NCBI RefSeq assembly: GCF_002093745.1
Contig: NZ_MTSB01000009.1
Location: forward strand, 1 to 64,000
Direction of reading: 5' to 3'
Length of the DNA stretch: 64,000 bases
Origin: Pseudomonas graminis
GTDB taxonomy: Bacteria; Pseudomonadota; Gammaproteobacteria; Pseudomonadales; Pseudomonadaceae
Every line of letters begins with the position of its first letter. The stretch's first letter is position 1. The notes under the pieces were generated by a model. That model made no database searches. It was given only the letters and a program-made list of their open reading frames with translations, and was not told the DNA's origin. A program made the translations under genes and the position numbers. Of the stretch, positions 51,164 through 61,347 are shown one piece after another.

Positions 51164-51598
51164 TCAAGCGGTGGTGTTTACGCCGCCATCGGTTTGCAGC
51201 TGCAACAACGCGCCCTGCAAGGTCTGCAAGGCAGCACTGGTGACCGCGATCTGCCCCATGATTGTCATGGCTTTTTGAGCCTTCTCTTCCTGAGTACCTT
51301 TGCCGCTTTGGGCAGCAGCCAATTGCGCCTGCTGTTCCGCCAGTTGCTTCTGGGTCTGCTTGATCTGCTCTTTTATCCTGTCCATGGTCTCATCAAGCGC
51401 AGACTTGCTGGAGCCGCCAACAGTGCCGCCGCCCTCTGCTGCCCCGGTCTTGCCGTCGGCAGACGTCTCGTCAGTGGCTGCATCCGCATCCACAGCACTG
51501 GTGGCAGTGGCTTTGTCCGCATCAACCTCAGGCTTCTTGATTGCAAGCGTGAACGCACTCGAATAGCTGTTCAGCGTGGACGTGTTGATGGTAGTCAT
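51164..51598 (-). CDS. small coiled-coil protein, FlxA-like
   Basis: A 144-residue protein starting at 51598 behind an AGGAG site; the longer frame (57 more residues) reads into the nitrilase gene. It has no cysteine or tryptophan. The first 65 residues are Thr/Ala/Asp/Gly-rich and disordered; 67-98 (DETMDRIKEQIKQTQKQLAE) and 103-136 are predicted coiled coils. The pattern resembles FlxA-like proteins. The composition also recalls harpins, but no hrp box is visible upstream. Role unknown. Confidence 0.65.
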   Translation of the reverse strand: MTTINTSTLNSYSSAFTLAIKKPEVDADKATATSAVDADAATDETSADGKTGAAEGGGTVGGSSKSALDETMDRIKEQIKQTQKQLAEQQAQLAAAQSGKGTQEEKAQKAMTIMGQIAVTSAALQTLQGALLQLQTDGGVNTTA

Positions 51599-51656
51599 GA
51601 CAGTCTCCTGGAGGTCTGGACACGGTATCGGCCGCTTCGAAACATTCTGAAGTAAT

Positions 51657-52448
51657 TTAATGAATATCGAATGAATCAGCGTCGAGCGCCGCCGGGAAAC
51701 GTGTCCGATAGGCCTGCAAGTCCGCTGCGCTGAGGGTTGCCAGAAACACCCCGTCAGCTTCACCAGCACTCAACAGGCTCTCGCCTTGAAAATCCAGAAC
51801 CTGACTGTCGCCGGTGTAGGCAAAGCCCTTGCCGTCTACCCCCACACGGTTGACCGCAGCGACGTAGCAGAGGTTTTCAATGGCCCGGGCAGGCAGCAGA
51901 CGATTCCAGTGCAGACGCCTGGCGCCTGGCCAGTTGGCGGTGTACAGCAACACATCAGTGTTCTGGGCATCTCGGCTCCAGACCGGAAAGCGCAGGTCGT
52001 AGCAGATCAGCGGGCGAATACGCCAACCGTTAAGCTCGAACGTCACCTGACGCTCGCCCGGCGTGTAATGTTCATGCTCACCGGCCATGCGGAACAGGTG
52101 GCGTTTATCGTAATGCAGCAACTCACCGTCCGGACGCGCCCACAGAAGCCGGTTGCGATGGCTGCCATCCGCCGCACGCACAATCACGCTGCCGGTCACC
52201 ACGGCGTTGATGCGCCTGGCTTGTTCCACTAGCCAGACCGATGCAGGCCCGGCTTCCGGCTCGGCCAGTGCCTCAGACTCCATCGAGAACCCTGTGGTGA
52301 ACATCTCAGGCAGGATCACCAGGTCGGCACCTCGCGCCTGATCCAGCATCTGCTCGAAATGATCGAGATTGGCCTCGCGGTCGTGCCAGACCAGTGTCGT
52401 CTGAATCAGCGCCAGTTTCAGGTCCGGCAGTTCGCTTATATCGCGCAT
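51657..52448 (-). CDS. nitrilase-superfamily amidase (omega-amidase, YafV-like)
   Basis: A 263-residue carbon-nitrogen hydrolase. The start at 52448 overlaps the aminotransferase stop by 13 bases. The catalytic triad is visible: Glu in LPEMFTTGFS, Lys in YDKRHLF, and Cys in LICYDLRFP. YafV-type omega-amidases hydrolyse 2-oxoglutaramate or 2-oxosuccinamate. The overlap with an aminotransferase fits a two-step glutamine transaminase/omega-amidase route that pulls keto-acid amination forward. Confidence 0.88.
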   Translation of the reverse strand: MRDISELPDLKLALIQTTLVWHDREANLDHFEQMLDQARGADLVILPEMFTTGFSMESEALAEPEAGPASVWLVEQARRINAVVTGSVIVRAADGSHRNRLLWARPDGELLHYDKRHLFRMAGEHEHYTPGERQVTFELNGWRIRPLICYDLRFPVWSRDAQNTDVLLYTANWPGARRLHWNRLLPARAIENLCYVAAVNRVGVDGKGFAYTGDSQVLDFQGESLLSAGEADGVFLATLSAADLQAYRTRFPAALDADSFDIH

Positions 52449-53584
52449 AGTTTTTCCGCCGCCTGACGCAACGTGTCTTCTTGCTTGGCAAAACATAGTC
52501 GGATCAGGCGCTGCCCTTGCGGCGGGCTTTGGTAGAACACTGAAATGGGAATGCTTGCCACACCGTGCTCACGGGTCATCCACAACGCCATGTCCACATC
52601 GTTCAGATCAGGCCTGATCTGCGAATAGTCCACCAACTGGAAATAAGTACCGCCAACAGGTGTGAAGCTGAAGCGAGAGCCCACCAACTGATTGCAAAAA
52701 TAATCCCGCTTGGCCTGATAAAAACCTGGCAGCTCATCGACGTGTTCAGGGTGTTCGGCCATGAAGTCAGCCAGTGCATACTGCAACGGCGTCACGCCAC
52801 AGAAACTCACGTACTGATGCACCTTGCGCAACTCGGAGGTCAATGCGGGAGGCGCGACCACGTAACCGGTTTTCCAGCCGGTGGCGTGATACGTCTTGCC
52901 GAACGAACTGACGACGAAGGCGCGCTGATACAGCGCCTCGTGATCAAGGACGCTGACGTGACGCGCGCCGTCGAACACCAGATGTTCGTAGACCTCGTCA
53001 CTGAGCAGGTAGATATCGCGATCAGCAATCAGCGCAGCCAGTCGATCAAGCTCGGCACGACTGATCAGTGCGCCGCTCGGGTTGTGGGGGCTGTTGATGA
53101 CGATCATGCGCGTGCGCGGGCTGAGCGCATCGGTCAGCTTTTGCCAGTCGATGGAGAAATCCTCCAGCCCCAACTGCACATGCACGCAGCGCCCACCGGC
53201 CAGCTCCACGGCAGGCTCGTAGCTGTCATAGCATGGATCGAAAATGATGACTTCGTCGCCAGGACGGATCACCGAGTGGATCGCGCAGAAAATCGCCTGG
53301 GTCGCGCCAGGGGTGATGGTGATTTCACTGTCCGGGCTGACCGCACGCCCGTAGCTGCGCGCGATCTTGGCCGCCACCTGCTGGCGAAGGGCTGGCAGCC
53401 CGGTCATCGGCGAATACTGGTTATGGCCTTGAGTCACGTGCCGGCAGACCGCATCGCGCAGCGCCTGCGGCCCGTCAAAATCGGGAAACCCCTGGGACAG
53501 GTTGATAGCGCCGGTTTCGGCGGCCAGCTGTGACATGACGGTGAAGATAGTGGTGCCCACATTGGGCAACTTGCTGTCGATCAT
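52436..53584 (-). CDS. PLP-dependent aminotransferase (methionine/glutamine type)
   Basis: A 382-residue fold type I aminotransferase. The start at 53584 (MIDSKLPNVGTTIF) is usual for YbdL/KAT-like enzymes. The PLP Lys is in SSFGKTYHATGWK and the substrate Arg is in the C-terminal RLIRLCF. E. coli YbdL prefers methionine, His and Phe. The stop overlaps the omega-amidase start, suggesting they recycle methionine from its keto acid with glutamine as donor. Confidence 0.88.
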   Translation of the reverse strand: MIDSKLPNVGTTIFTVMSQLAAETGAINLSQGFPDFDGPQALRDAVCRHVTQGHNQYSPMTGLPALRQQVAAKIARSYGRAVSPDSEITITPGATQAIFCAIHSVIRPGDEVIIFDPCYDSYEPAVELAGGRCVHVQLGLEDFSIDWQKLTDALSPRTRMIVINSPHNPSGALISRAELDRLAALIADRDIYLLSDEVYEHLVFDGARHVSVLDHEALYQRAFVVSSFGKTYHATGWKTGYVVAPPALTSELRKVHQYVSFCGVTPLQYALADFMAEHPEHVDELPGFYQAKRDYFCNQLVGSRFSFTPVGGTYFQLVDYSQIRPDLNDVDMALWMTREHGVASIPISVFYQSPPQGQRLIRLCFAKQEDTLRQAAEKLCAI

Positions 53585-53658
53585 GGAACCCTTTCCCTGC
53601 AATCTCCCGGCACCGGGCGGCGCGGGGTCAAGCAGGATAGCCCATTAAACGCGCACAA

Positions 53659-53682
53659 AAAAAGGCGCCGAAGCGCCTTTTT
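53659..53682 (-). terminator. der rho-independent terminator
   Basis: Hairpin aaaaaggcgc-cgaa-gcgccttttt 13 bases past the der stop, able to act in either direction. Confidence 0.88.
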
Positions 53683-53694
53683 CCAGTGGCTGAC

Positions 53695-55164
53695 TCAGCG
53701 CTTGTCGCGGCGCTTCTTGTCGGCTTTCTTGTGGTGCGACATCATTCGACGCTTCTTGTTGACCTGACGGTCGGTCAGCGTGTTCTTGTTGCCTTCATAC
53801 GGGTTCTCGCCACCCTTGAACTCGATGCGGATCGGCGTACCGACCAGCTTGAGCACACGGCGGTACGTGTTTTCCAGGTACCGAACGTAAGACTTGGGTA
53901 CTTTCTCGACCTGGTTGCCGTGGATGACGATCAGTGGCGGGTTGGCACCCCCAAGGTGAGCGTAGCGCAGCTTGATGCGGCGGCTGCCGACCATCGGTGG
54001 CGCATGCTCGCTGACCGCATCTTCGAGGATCTGGGTCAGGCGGCTGGTCGGCCAGCGCGTTACCGCCGATTTGAACGAGTTCTGTACCGACTGATACAGG
54101 TTGCCCACGCCCGTGCCGTGCATGGCCGAAATGAAGTGGATGTCCGCAAAGTCTACGAAGAACAACCTGCGTTCCAGCTCGATCTTCACGAAATCACGTT
54201 CGCCCGGCGTCATGCCATCCCACTTGTTCAACGCAATGACCAGCGCGCGGCCCGCTTCAAGTGCGAAGCCCAGCAGGTTGAGGTCGTGATCGACCACCCC
54301 TTCGCGGGCGTCCATCACGAAGATCACAACGTTGGCGTCCTTGATGGCCTGCAGCGTCTTGACCACGGAGAACTTTTCAACCTCCTCGTGAATCTTGCCG
54401 CGCTTGCGCACACCCGCGGTGTCGATCAGCGTGTACTTCTCTTCATTACGCTCGAAAGGAATGTAGATGCTGTCACGCGTGGTGCCCGGCTCGTCATAGA
54501 CGATAACCCGGTCTTCGCCCAGCATGCGGTTGACCAGCGTCGACTTGCCGACGTTAGGACGACCGATGATCGCGATCTTGATGCCGTCTTTCTCGCTCGG
54601 GCCTGGAATGCGCTTGGCTTCCTGACCTTCGGCGACTTCTTCGACCTCACCTTCTTCAAGCTCGTCCTCGTCCTTCGGGAATTCCCGCAGGGCGATTTCG
54701 AGCATTTGCGAGATACCGCGGCCGTGGGCGCCGGCCACCGGAATGGCATCGCCCAGACCCATCGGGCTGAACTCGGCACGCGCCAGGTTCTCGTCAATGT
54801 TGTCGATCTTGTTGGCAACCACGTAGGAACGCTTGTTGCGCTTGCGCAGGTGCTCACCAATCATCTGATCAGCGGCGGTATAGCCTGCACGGGCGTCCAC
54901 CAGAAACAGCACCACATCGGCTTCTTCAATGGCCAGCAGCGACTGCTCGGCCATTTTTTCGTCCATGCCATGCTCGTCACCGGAGATACCACCGGTGTCG
55001 ATCAGAATATAGGAGCGCCCTTGCCACTTCGCCTCTCCGTATTGGCGATCACGGGTAAGACCGGACAGATCGCCGACAATAGCGTCGCGGGTCCTGGTCA
55101 GGCGGTTGAACATGGTGGACTTGCCGACGTTCGGTCGACCCACCAGGGCGATTACGGGAACCAT
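53695..55164 (-). CDS. der: ribosome biogenesis GTPase Der (EngA)
   Basis: A 489-residue essential GTPase with two G domains, each opening with GRPNVGKS (residues about 8-15 and 203-210), an acidic linker ([12 protein letters not shown]) and a C-terminal KH-like domain. It matures the 50S subunit. The start at 55164 (MVPVIALVG) has GGAGAG 5 bases upstream; an in-frame start four codons before is less likely. The C terminus is Lys/Arg-rich. Confidence 0.97.
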   Translation of the reverse strand: MVPVIALVGRPNVGKSTMFNRLTRTRDAIVGDLSGLTRDRQYGEAKWQGRSYILIDTGGISGDEHGMDEKMAEQSLLAIEEADVVLFLVDARAGYTAADQMIGEHLRKRNKRSYVVANKIDNIDENLARAEFSPMGLGDAIPVAGAHGRGISQMLEIALREFPKDEDELEEGEVEEVAEGQEAKRIPGPSEKDGIKIAIIGRPNVGKSTLVNRMLGEDRVIVYDEPGTTRDSIYIPFERNEEKYTLIDTAGVRKRGKIHEEVEKFSVVKTLQAIKDANVVIFVMDAREGVVDHDLNLLGFALEAGRALVIALNKWDGMTPGERDFVKIELERRLFFVDFADIHFISAMHGTGVGNLYQSVQNSFKSAVTRWPTSRLTQILEDAVSEHAPPMVGSRRIKLRYAHLGGANPPLIVIHGNQVEKVPKSYVRYLENTYRRVLKLVGTPIRIEFKGGENPYEGNKNTLTDRQVNKKRRMMSHHKKADKKRRDKR

Positions 55165-55196
55165 TAGGCTCTCCACTTCGTTATTTCAGAAAATAC

Positions 55197-55219
55197 AAAA
55201 GCCGCTGCAGGGCAGCGGC
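55197..55219 (-). terminator. bamB rho-independent terminator
   Basis: Stem gccgctgc/gcagcggc; on the minus strand it is followed by TTTTGTATTTT. It lies between bamB and der, so der probably has its own promoter in the remaining short gap. Confidence 0.8.
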
Positions 55220-55301
55220 CGGAGTTCGGAGCAGCGCACCAGGGCGCTGCAGCCTTGCCGAAGCAAGGTCACCCGGGGCCATTGGCCCCAGGCATGGACA
55301 C

Positions 55302-56456
55302 TTATTGCTTGATGGTCAGGGCTTCCAGTTTGCCGCTGTTGCCATACACGTAAATCATGTCCCCTACCACCAGCGGACGGGCACGCAGGCCGTCGCTGTC
55401 GATACGCTCGCGACCGACAAAGCGACCGTCTACCTGGCTCAACAGGTGGAGGTAGCCTTCCATGTCGCCGACCGCTACGTAGCTGGAATAGACTTCCGGC
55501 GCACCCAACTGGCGGCGAGCCAGCGACTCGTTGCTCCACAGTGCGGAGGACGAACGCTCGTCGATGCCTTCGACAGTGCCGGAGGCCAGGGTTGCGTAAA
55601 CGCTGCCAAAGCCTTGGGCAACGCCCGAGTAGCTCGATCCGTCACGCTGCCAGAGGACACGACCGCTTTCCAGATCGAGGCCGGCGATGCGGCCCTGATA
55701 GGTAGCGACGTACAGTGTACCGCCGGACAACAACAGGCCGCCGTCGATGTCGACCACACGGTCCAGCTCGGAACGACCTTGCGGGATCGCGACACGCTGT
55801 TCCCAGATCGGCACGCCGCTGGAAATATCAAGGGCGATGACCTTGCCGGTCGACAGACCTGCCAGCGCAAGACGGTTGGTCGCCAGTGGAGCGCCCGTGC
55901 CGCGAAGGGTCAGCACGGCCGGCGTGCTTTCGTAGATCCAGAGCTGGGAACCGGTAGACGCATCAAAACCTACGACACGGTCATCCTGCGTCTGAACCAC
56001 CACCACTGAACCGTTGGTGGCAGGCGGAGCCAGCACTTCACTGGTCACGTGGGCGCGCCATTTTTCCTCACCGGTGGCAGCGTCCATGGCAACGACTTCA
56101 CCCTTCAGGGTGCCGATCATCAGCAGGCCGTACCCTACGCCGACAGCGCCGGAAACCGGAAGATCAAGATCCTTCTTCCAGATCACGTCACCGGTCAGTC
56201 GATCCAGCGAAACGACTTCGCCAGTGACGTCAGATGCGTAGATGCGGTCGCCGTCAATCGCCGGGACCAACATGTTGTAGGTCTTGCCCTGCCCGTCGCC
56301 GATCGAACGGCTCCACTGCTTGTGCAGAACCACTTCTTCTTTGAAGTCGGTCAGCTCGGCCGGAGGCAATTCCTTTTTGCTGTTGCTGCTGCAACCCGCG
56401 GCCAGAATGGCCAGAGCCAGCAATGCTGCATGTTTCCAACGAATCACGTCACGCAT
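55302..56456 (-). CDS. bamB: outer membrane assembly lipoprotein BamB
   Basis: A 384-residue lipoprotein. The signal peptide ends in the lipobox LAAGC (Cys22), and the mature chain is an eight-bladed beta-propeller with PQQ-like repeats (GDVIWKKDLDLP, GEEKWRAHVTSE, SGVPIWEQRVA, SGRVLWQRDG). It is part of the BAM complex. It overlaps yfgM by 8 bases. Confidence 0.95.
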   Translation of the reverse strand: MRDVIRWKHAALLALAILAAGCSSNSKKELPPAELTDFKEEVVLHKQWSRSIGDGQGKTYNMLVPAIDGDRIYASDVTGEVVSLDRLTGDVIWKKDLDLPVSGAVGVGYGLLMIGTLKGEVVAMDAATGEEKWRAHVTSEVLAPPATNGSVVVVQTQDDRVVGFDASTGSQLWIYESTPAVLTLRGTGAPLATNRLALAGLSTGKVIALDISSGVPIWEQRVAIPQGRSELDRVVDIDGGLLLSGGTLYVATYQGRIAGLDLESGRVLWQRDGSSYSGVAQGFGSVYATLASGTVEGIDERSSSALWSNESLARRQLGAPEVYSSYVAVGDMEGYLHLLSQVDGRFVGRERIDSDGLRARPLVVGDMIYVYGNSGKLEALTIKQ

Positions 56457-57090
56457 CCCCTTTCGCCAGATCGTCGAGCTTCATTTGCAGGCCACCGACC
56501 GCTGCATCTTCGGACAGAGCGGATTTGGCCTTTTGGTATGCAGCATGTGCCTCATCGGTCCGACCCAGCTGTACCAGCAGGTCACCCTTGAGTTCTTCAC
56601 GACTGGCGAGGAATGCCTTGTCGGCATCGCCGTCGAGCAATTTCAGCGCGTCATCGACCTTGTTCTGTGCAGCCATCACGCGCGCCAGACGCTGACGGGC
56701 GATCTCGCCCAGGGTGTCGCTGGCCGGCTTGTCGGCCACGGTTTTCAGTTCGGCCGCTGCATCATCCAGCTTGCCGGCATCAACCGCCACCTTGGCGACG
56801 AACAGGCTACCGAACTGCGCGTAGGTAGTGCCACCAAATTCGCTTTTCAGTTTGCCGGAGAGATCAGCGACACGCGCCGTATCGGCCTGACCACTTGGCG
56901 TCAGTGCGGTTTCCAGCAGTTGCTGATAGAGCATCGAGGCGCCTTGCGACTGGCCAGCCTGATACCGCTGCCAGCCCTGCCAGCCCAAGACCACGACCAG
57001 CGCCAGCAACCCACCGGTCAACAGGGGTTTGCCGTTACGCTGCCACCAGTCCTTCATTACCGCCAGCTCTTCATCTTCGGTACCCGACAC
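56449..57090 (-). CDS. yfgM: YfgM-like TPR membrane protein
   Basis: A 213-residue protein. The start is the GTG at 57088-57090, with AGGAG 7 bases upstream; upstream ATGs in frame lack a site. Layout is cytoplasmic N terminus (SGTEDEELAVMKDWWQRNG), one transmembrane segment (LLTGGLLALVVVLGWQGW), then periplasmic TPR repeats. In E. coli YfgM is a SecYEG/PpiD partner. It sits between hisS and bamB as in E. coli. Confidence 0.9.
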   Translation of the reverse strand: MSGTEDEELAVMKDWWQRNGKPLLTGGLLALVVVLGWQGWQRYQAGQSQGASMLYQQLLETALTPSGQADTARVADLSGKLKSEFGGTTYAQFGSLFVAKVAVDAGKLDDAAAELKTVADKPASDTLGEIARQRLARVMAAQNKVDDALKLLDGDADKAFLASREELKGDLLVQLGRTDEAHAAYQKAKSALSEDAAVGGLQMKLDDLAKGDA

Positions 57091-57128
57091 CCCAATACTC
57101 CTATTCGCTAAACGGCTGTTAATCTGCT

Positions 57129-58418
57129 TCAACCCTGCACGACGCAGGCGGCCAGGTGCTCCGAAAGAGCGTCCCAGGCAATAGTTTGTTGTTCGCCCTG
57201 ACCACGCAGGGGTTTGACGCCAATGACCTTTGCTGCCAGTTCTTCTTCGCCCAGAATCAGGGCATACAGCGCGCCGCTCTTGTCAGCCTTCTTGAACTGG
57301 CTCTTGAAGCTGCCTGCACCGGCATTGACCTGCAGGCGCAGAGTCGGCAACCGGTCGCGAACCTGTTCGGTCAGCGCCAGCGCGGCCAGTTCAGCGGCTT
57401 CGCCGAAGGCACAGAGGTAAACGTCCACCTGACGGGAAATTTCTTCCGGAACCTGCTCCAGCGTTTCGAGCAACAGAACCAGACGCTCGATACCCATTGC
57501 GAACCCGACGCCGGCAGTCGGCTTGCCGCCCATCTGCTCGACCAGACCGTCGTAACGCCCCCCGGCACAGACGGTGCCCTGGGCACCCAACTGGTCGGTG
57601 ACCCATTCAAAAACGGTCTTGCTGTAGTAATCCAGCCCGCGTACCAGCTTCGGGTTGATGACATAAGGAATACCGGCTGCATCCAGACGAGCCTTGAGGC
57701 CTTCGAAGTGGGCGCGGGACTCGTCATCCAGATAATCCGCCAGTTTCGGCGCATCGACCAGCGCAGCCTGGGTCTCAGGGTGCTTGGTGTCCAGCACGCG
57801 CAGCGGATTGGTTTTCAGGCGGCGCTGGCTGTCTTCATCCAGTTGATCAAGACGGGCTGACAGAAACTCGACCAGCGCATCGCGATAACGCGCACGCGCC
57901 TCGCTGGTGCCAAGGCTGTTCAGTTCGAGCTTGACCGCGTTGCGAATGCCCAGCATGCCCCACAGGCGCCAGGTCATGACGATCAGCTCGGCATCGATGT
58001 CCGGACCGTCGAGATTGAACACCTCGACGCCAATCTGGTGAAACTGACGATAACGACCTTTCTGGGGACGCTCATGACGGAACATCGGACCGATGTACCA
58101 CAGTTTCTGAACCTGACCGCCACCGGTAATACCATGCTCCAGAACCGCCCGCACGCAGGCGGCAGTGCCTTCCGGGCGCAGGGTCAGGGAGTCGCCGTTG
58201 CGGTCGGCGAAGGTGTACATTTCTTTCTCTACGATATCGGTCACTTCACCGATAGAGCGCTTGAACAGGTCGGTGAATTCGACAATGGGCATGCGGATCT
58301 GGCGGTAACCGTAGTTATCCAGCAGACGCGAAACAGTGCCTTCAAAGTGGCGCCACAGCGGCGTCTGCTCAGGCAGGATGTCGTTCATGCCACGAATGGC
58401 TTGTAGAGACTTACTCAC
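57129..58418 (-). CDS. hisS: histidyl-tRNA synthetase
   Basis: A 429-residue class II synthetase. Motif 1 lies near the N terminus, motif 2 around [19 protein letters not shown], HisA signature [15 protein letters not shown], motif 3 [16 protein letters not shown], and an anticodon-binding domain at the C terminus. It is 22 bases after ispG and 38 before yfgM, in the same operon. Confidence 0.97.
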   Translation of the reverse strand: MSKSLQAIRGMNDILPEQTPLWRHFEGTVSRLLDNYGYRQIRMPIVEFTDLFKRSIGEVTDIVEKEMYTFADRNGDSLTLRPEGTAACVRAVLEHGITGGGQVQKLWYIGPMFRHERPQKGRYRQFHQIGVEVFNLDGPDIDAELIVMTWRLWGMLGIRNAVKLELNSLGTSEARARYRDALVEFLSARLDQLDEDSQRRLKTNPLRVLDTKHPETQAALVDAPKLADYLDDESRAHFEGLKARLDAAGIPYVINPKLVRGLDYYSKTVFEWVTDQLGAQGTVCAGGRYDGLVEQMGGKPTAGVGFAMGIERLVLLLETLEQVPEEISRQVDVYLCAFGEAAELAALALTEQVRDRLPTLRLQVNAGAGSFKSQFKKADKSGALYALILGEEELAAKVIGVKPLRGQGEQQTIAWDALSEHLAACVVQG

Positions 58419-58440
58419 AGAAAATCCTTAGCAATCCTGA

Positions 58441-59550
58441 TTAGCCGCGCACGATGACCGAGGCGTCGGCTTCGGCCTTTTCGGCCGCTTTCTCGCGAAT
58501 CAAGCGTTCAAGCTCGTTCACGAGATTGTCGTTGGTCAGTTTCTGCGCGGGTTTGCCGTCGATGTAGATCAGGTTCGGCGTGCCGCCCGTGAGGCCGATA
58601 TGCGCCTCCTTGGCTTCACCGGGACCATTGACCACACAACCGATGACCGCTACATCAAGAGGCACCAGCAAATCTTCGAGGCGACCTTCAAGCTCGTTCA
58701 TGGTCTTGACCACATCGAAATTCTGCCGCGAGCAGCTCGGGCAGGCGATGAAGTTGATCCCACGGGAACGAAGGCGCAACGATTTGAGAATGTCGTAACC
58801 GACCTTCACCTCTTCGACCGGGTCAGCGGCCAGCGAGATGCGGATAGTATCGCCAATTCCCTCGGCAAGCAGCATCCCCAGACCGACTGCCGATTTCACG
58901 GTGCCCGAACGCAGGCCACCCGCTTCGGTGATGCCCAGGTGCAGCGGCTGCACAATTTGTTTGGCCAGCAAACGGTAGGCAGCAACGGCCATGAACACGT
59001 CAGACGCCTTGACGCTCACCTTGAAGTCCTGAAAATTCAGGCGCTCGAGGTGTTCGACATGGCGCAGCGCGGACTCTACCAGAGCCTCGGGGGTCGGTTC
59101 GCCGTACTTTTTCTGCAGGTCTTTTTCCAGAGAGCCGGCATTGACGCCGATCCGGATCGGAATGCCGCGATCACGCGCAGCATCGACCACGGCACGCACG
59201 CGATCTTCGCGACCGATGTTGCCGGGGTTGATACGCAGACAGTCGACGCCCAGCTCCGCCACGCGCAACGCGATGCGGTAATCAAAATGGATATCAGCGA
59301 CAAGTGGCACTTTGACCAGTTGCTTGATGCGACCAAAGGCCTCGGCAGCGTCCATGTCGGGCACGGAAACCCGCACGATATCGACGCCGGCCGCTTCCAG
59401 ACGATTGATCTGGGCAACGGTGGCAGCCACATCATTGGTGTCACTGTTGGTCATGCTTTGTACAGCAATCGGCGCGTCACCACCGACCGGTACAGAACCG
59501 ACCCATATTTTTCGGGATTCGCGACGCTTGATCGGAGATTCGCCGTGCAT
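58441..59550 (-). CDS. ispG: (E)-4-hydroxy-3-methylbut-2-enyl-diphosphate synthase
   Basis: A 369-residue enzyme of the MEP isoprenoid route. It has the N-terminal TIM barrel ([19 protein letters not shown]) and the C-terminal [4Fe-4S] domain with ACPSCSRQ and GCVVNGPGE, three Cys ligands and Glu. It is 3 bases downstream of rodZ. Confidence 0.97.
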   Translation of the reverse strand: MHGESPIKRRESRKIWVGSVPVGGDAPIAVQSMTNSDTNDVAATVAQINRLEAAGVDIVRVSVPDMDAAEAFGRIKQLVKVPLVADIHFDYRIALRVAELGVDCLRINPGNIGREDRVRAVVDAARDRGIPIRIGVNAGSLEKDLQKKYGEPTPEALVESALRHVEHLERLNFQDFKVSVKASDVFMAVAAYRLLAKQIVQPLHLGITEAGGLRSGTVKSAVGLGMLLAEGIGDTIRISLAADPVEEVKVGYDILKSLRLRSRGINFIACPSCSRQNFDVVKTMNELEGRLEDLLVPLDVAVIGCVVNGPGEAKEAHIGLTGGTPNLIYIDGKPAQKLTNDNLVNELERLIREKAAEKAEADASVIVRG

Positions 59551-59553
59551 GAC

Positions 59554-60567
59554 TTATTGCCCTAGCTTCAGGCGAGCAGTTTCGCCGCTGGTGAAAGGTG
59601 CTACGTCTACCGGCTGACCGTTATAGGTAACCTGCGCACCGCGTGCGTAGCCCAGACGCAGGGTCAAGGGCGGCTTGCCGCTCACGTCTAGGTTCTCGCC
59701 CTTGCGCTTGAGGCCGCTGACCAGCACCTTGCCGTTGCCGTCAGTGACTTGAGTCCAGCAATCGGCGACAAACTGCACCGAGACCTGACCGGCACCCGCC
59801 ATGACGGGCGCAGGCTGTTCAGCAGGCGTCGTCGGCATGGATGGCACATTGGGCGACGCGACGGGTGCTTGTGCGGTGGTTGCAGGCGGCGTGGCAGCGG
59901 CAGGCGGAGGCGTCTGAGCCTGTGCAGCAGAATGGCCCGCTGCATTTGTCACAGGAGCAGCCGGCGTGGCACTTGGCGATTCGCTGGCAGGTGCGCCGGT
60001 GTTCAATGGCAGAGACGTCTGCCCCGAAGACGGCGCTTCGGCCACAGGCGCTTCCTCAGGCTCGTCCAGAGGATGAATCTGCGTGGTGCCATCGGCGCTT
60101 TCTACTTCGACGTGTTCCATGTTCAGCCCGGACTGATCCCTGCCGCGCAGGCTCGCCTGGTCCTGCCACCAGAAAAACCCGCCGCCGACCAGAATCACCA
60201 GCAACAACAGGCTGACGATACGCAAAATATTGTGTGACAGCCTTACCGGCTCTTCGATACGGCCCAATGCGTGAACCGCACTGCCCTTGCCGTCGGTGCC
60301 GGTGAACTGGTCGAACTGATCGACCAGCGCCGCCTGATCGAGGCCAAGCAGTTTGGCGTAAGCACGCACATACCCCCGAGCAAACGTATGCCCAGGCAGT
60401 TTTTCAAAATGTCCGTTCTCCAGATTGCTCAGGGAGGTCACGGTGAGGTTCAGTCTCAAAGCCACATCGGGCAGCGACCAGCTCCTGCTCTCGCGGGCCT
60501 GGCGCAGTGTTTCTCCAGGGTTCACGCGGTTGGTTGCTACAACTTCGGGATGCGCCGCTTTCATCAT
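59554..60567 (-). CDS. rodZ: cytoskeleton protein RodZ
   Basis: A 337-residue membrane protein. Residues about 15-85 form an Xre-type helix-turn-helix (LRQARESRSWSLPDVA), one transmembrane helix follows at about 113-133 (ILRIVSLLLLVILVGGGFFWW), then a Pro/Ala/Thr-rich periplasmic linker and a DUF4115 beta domain. It links MreB to the envelope for rod shape. The ATG overlaps the pilW stop by 4 bases. Confidence 0.95.
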   Translation of the reverse strand: MMKAAHPEVVATNRVNPGETLRQARESRSWSLPDVALRLNLTVTSLSNLENGHFEKLPGHTFARGYVRAYAKLLGLDQAALVDQFDQFTGTDGKGSAVHALGRIEEPVRLSHNILRIVSLLLLVILVGGGFFWWQDQASLRGRDQSGLNMEHVEVESADGTTQIHPLDEPEEAPVAEAPSSGQTSLPLNTGAPASESPSATPAAPVTNAAGHSAAQAQTPPPAAATPPATTAQAPVASPNVPSMPTTPAEQPAPVMAGAGQVSVQFVADCWTQVTDGNGKVLVSGLKRKGENLDVSGKPPLTLRLGYARGAQVTYNGQPVDVAPFTSGETARLKLGQ

Positions 60568-61322
60568 TGCTCCGACAGGTATTGCTGATATTCCGGCGTA
60601 CCGGGATAGAGTCTTTTCAATTGCAGACCAAAACTGGCTGCTTTGTTACGGTCATCGTAGACCTTGGCCAAGCGTGTACCGAGCAACAGACTACGTGCAT
60701 TTTGCTCGCTGAGCTGGCTAAAACGGTCGTAATAATCACGCGCGGGTACATATTGCCTGTCTTCGTACGACAACTGAGCCATTTCCAGCAAAGAGCGCGG
60801 CAGTTGGCGGTCGAGGCGCAACGCCTTGGTGAACTGCTCGCGGGCCTGTTCGCGATTACCCAGTGCCAGCGAGGTCATGCCCAGGCTTTCAAAGACCCGT
60901 GAACGCTCAGGATACAGGTTGTCGGCTGCAGCCTGTTCAAAACGCTCGTAGGCTTCCTTGTAACGCTTTTGCTCGTAGAGGAAGCTGCCGTAGTTGTTGA
61001 CGATGCGCGTGTCGTTATGACTGGAAGCAAGTGCCTTGCGGTAGTACTGCTCCGCAAGCTCTGGCTCCATTTCGGTCTGGAACACCAGCGCCAGCGCAGC
61101 ATTGGCTTGCGGGTCCGAGCTATCCAGCTCTAGTGCTTTCTTCAGCGGCACCTTGGCGCGCTCGGTTTGCCCCTGTTGAAAATAGCCCAATCCCAGCTGT
61201 ACGTAAGCATTGCGCGCCTCGTCACGCCCCTGTTTGGTGCTCAGCGGGTTGACGTTGCCTGTAGACACACAGGCTGTCAGCAGCATGGCAACACACAGTA
61301 AAAAGCAGGCACGCACAGGCAT
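60564..61322 (-). CDS. pilW: type IV pilus biogenesis lipoprotein PilW/PilF
   Basis: A 252-residue TPR lipoprotein. The start at 61322 (MPVRACFLL) gives a signal peptide with lipobox LLTAC; the 21 upstream residues of frame overlap nothing useful and are discarded. About six TPR repeats follow (YVQLGLGYFQQGQTERAKV, ANAALALVFQTEMEPELAEQ). In P. aeruginosa PilF pilots secretin PilQ to the outer membrane. Confidence 0.92.
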   Translation of the reverse strand: MPVRACFLLCVAMLLTACVSTGNVNPLSTKQGRDEARNAYVQLGLGYFQQGQTERAKVPLKKALELDSSDPQANAALALVFQTEMEPELAEQYYRKALASSHNDTRIVNNYGSFLYEQKRYKEAYERFEQAAADNLYPERSRVFESLGMTSLALGNREQAREQFTKALRLDRQLPRSLLEMAQLSYEDRQYVPARDYYDRFSQLSEQNARSLLLGTRLAKVYDDRNKAASFGLQLKRLYPGTPEYQQYLSEQ

Positions 61323-61347
61323 GAAGTCTTCCCGGTCAGGTTCGCAG

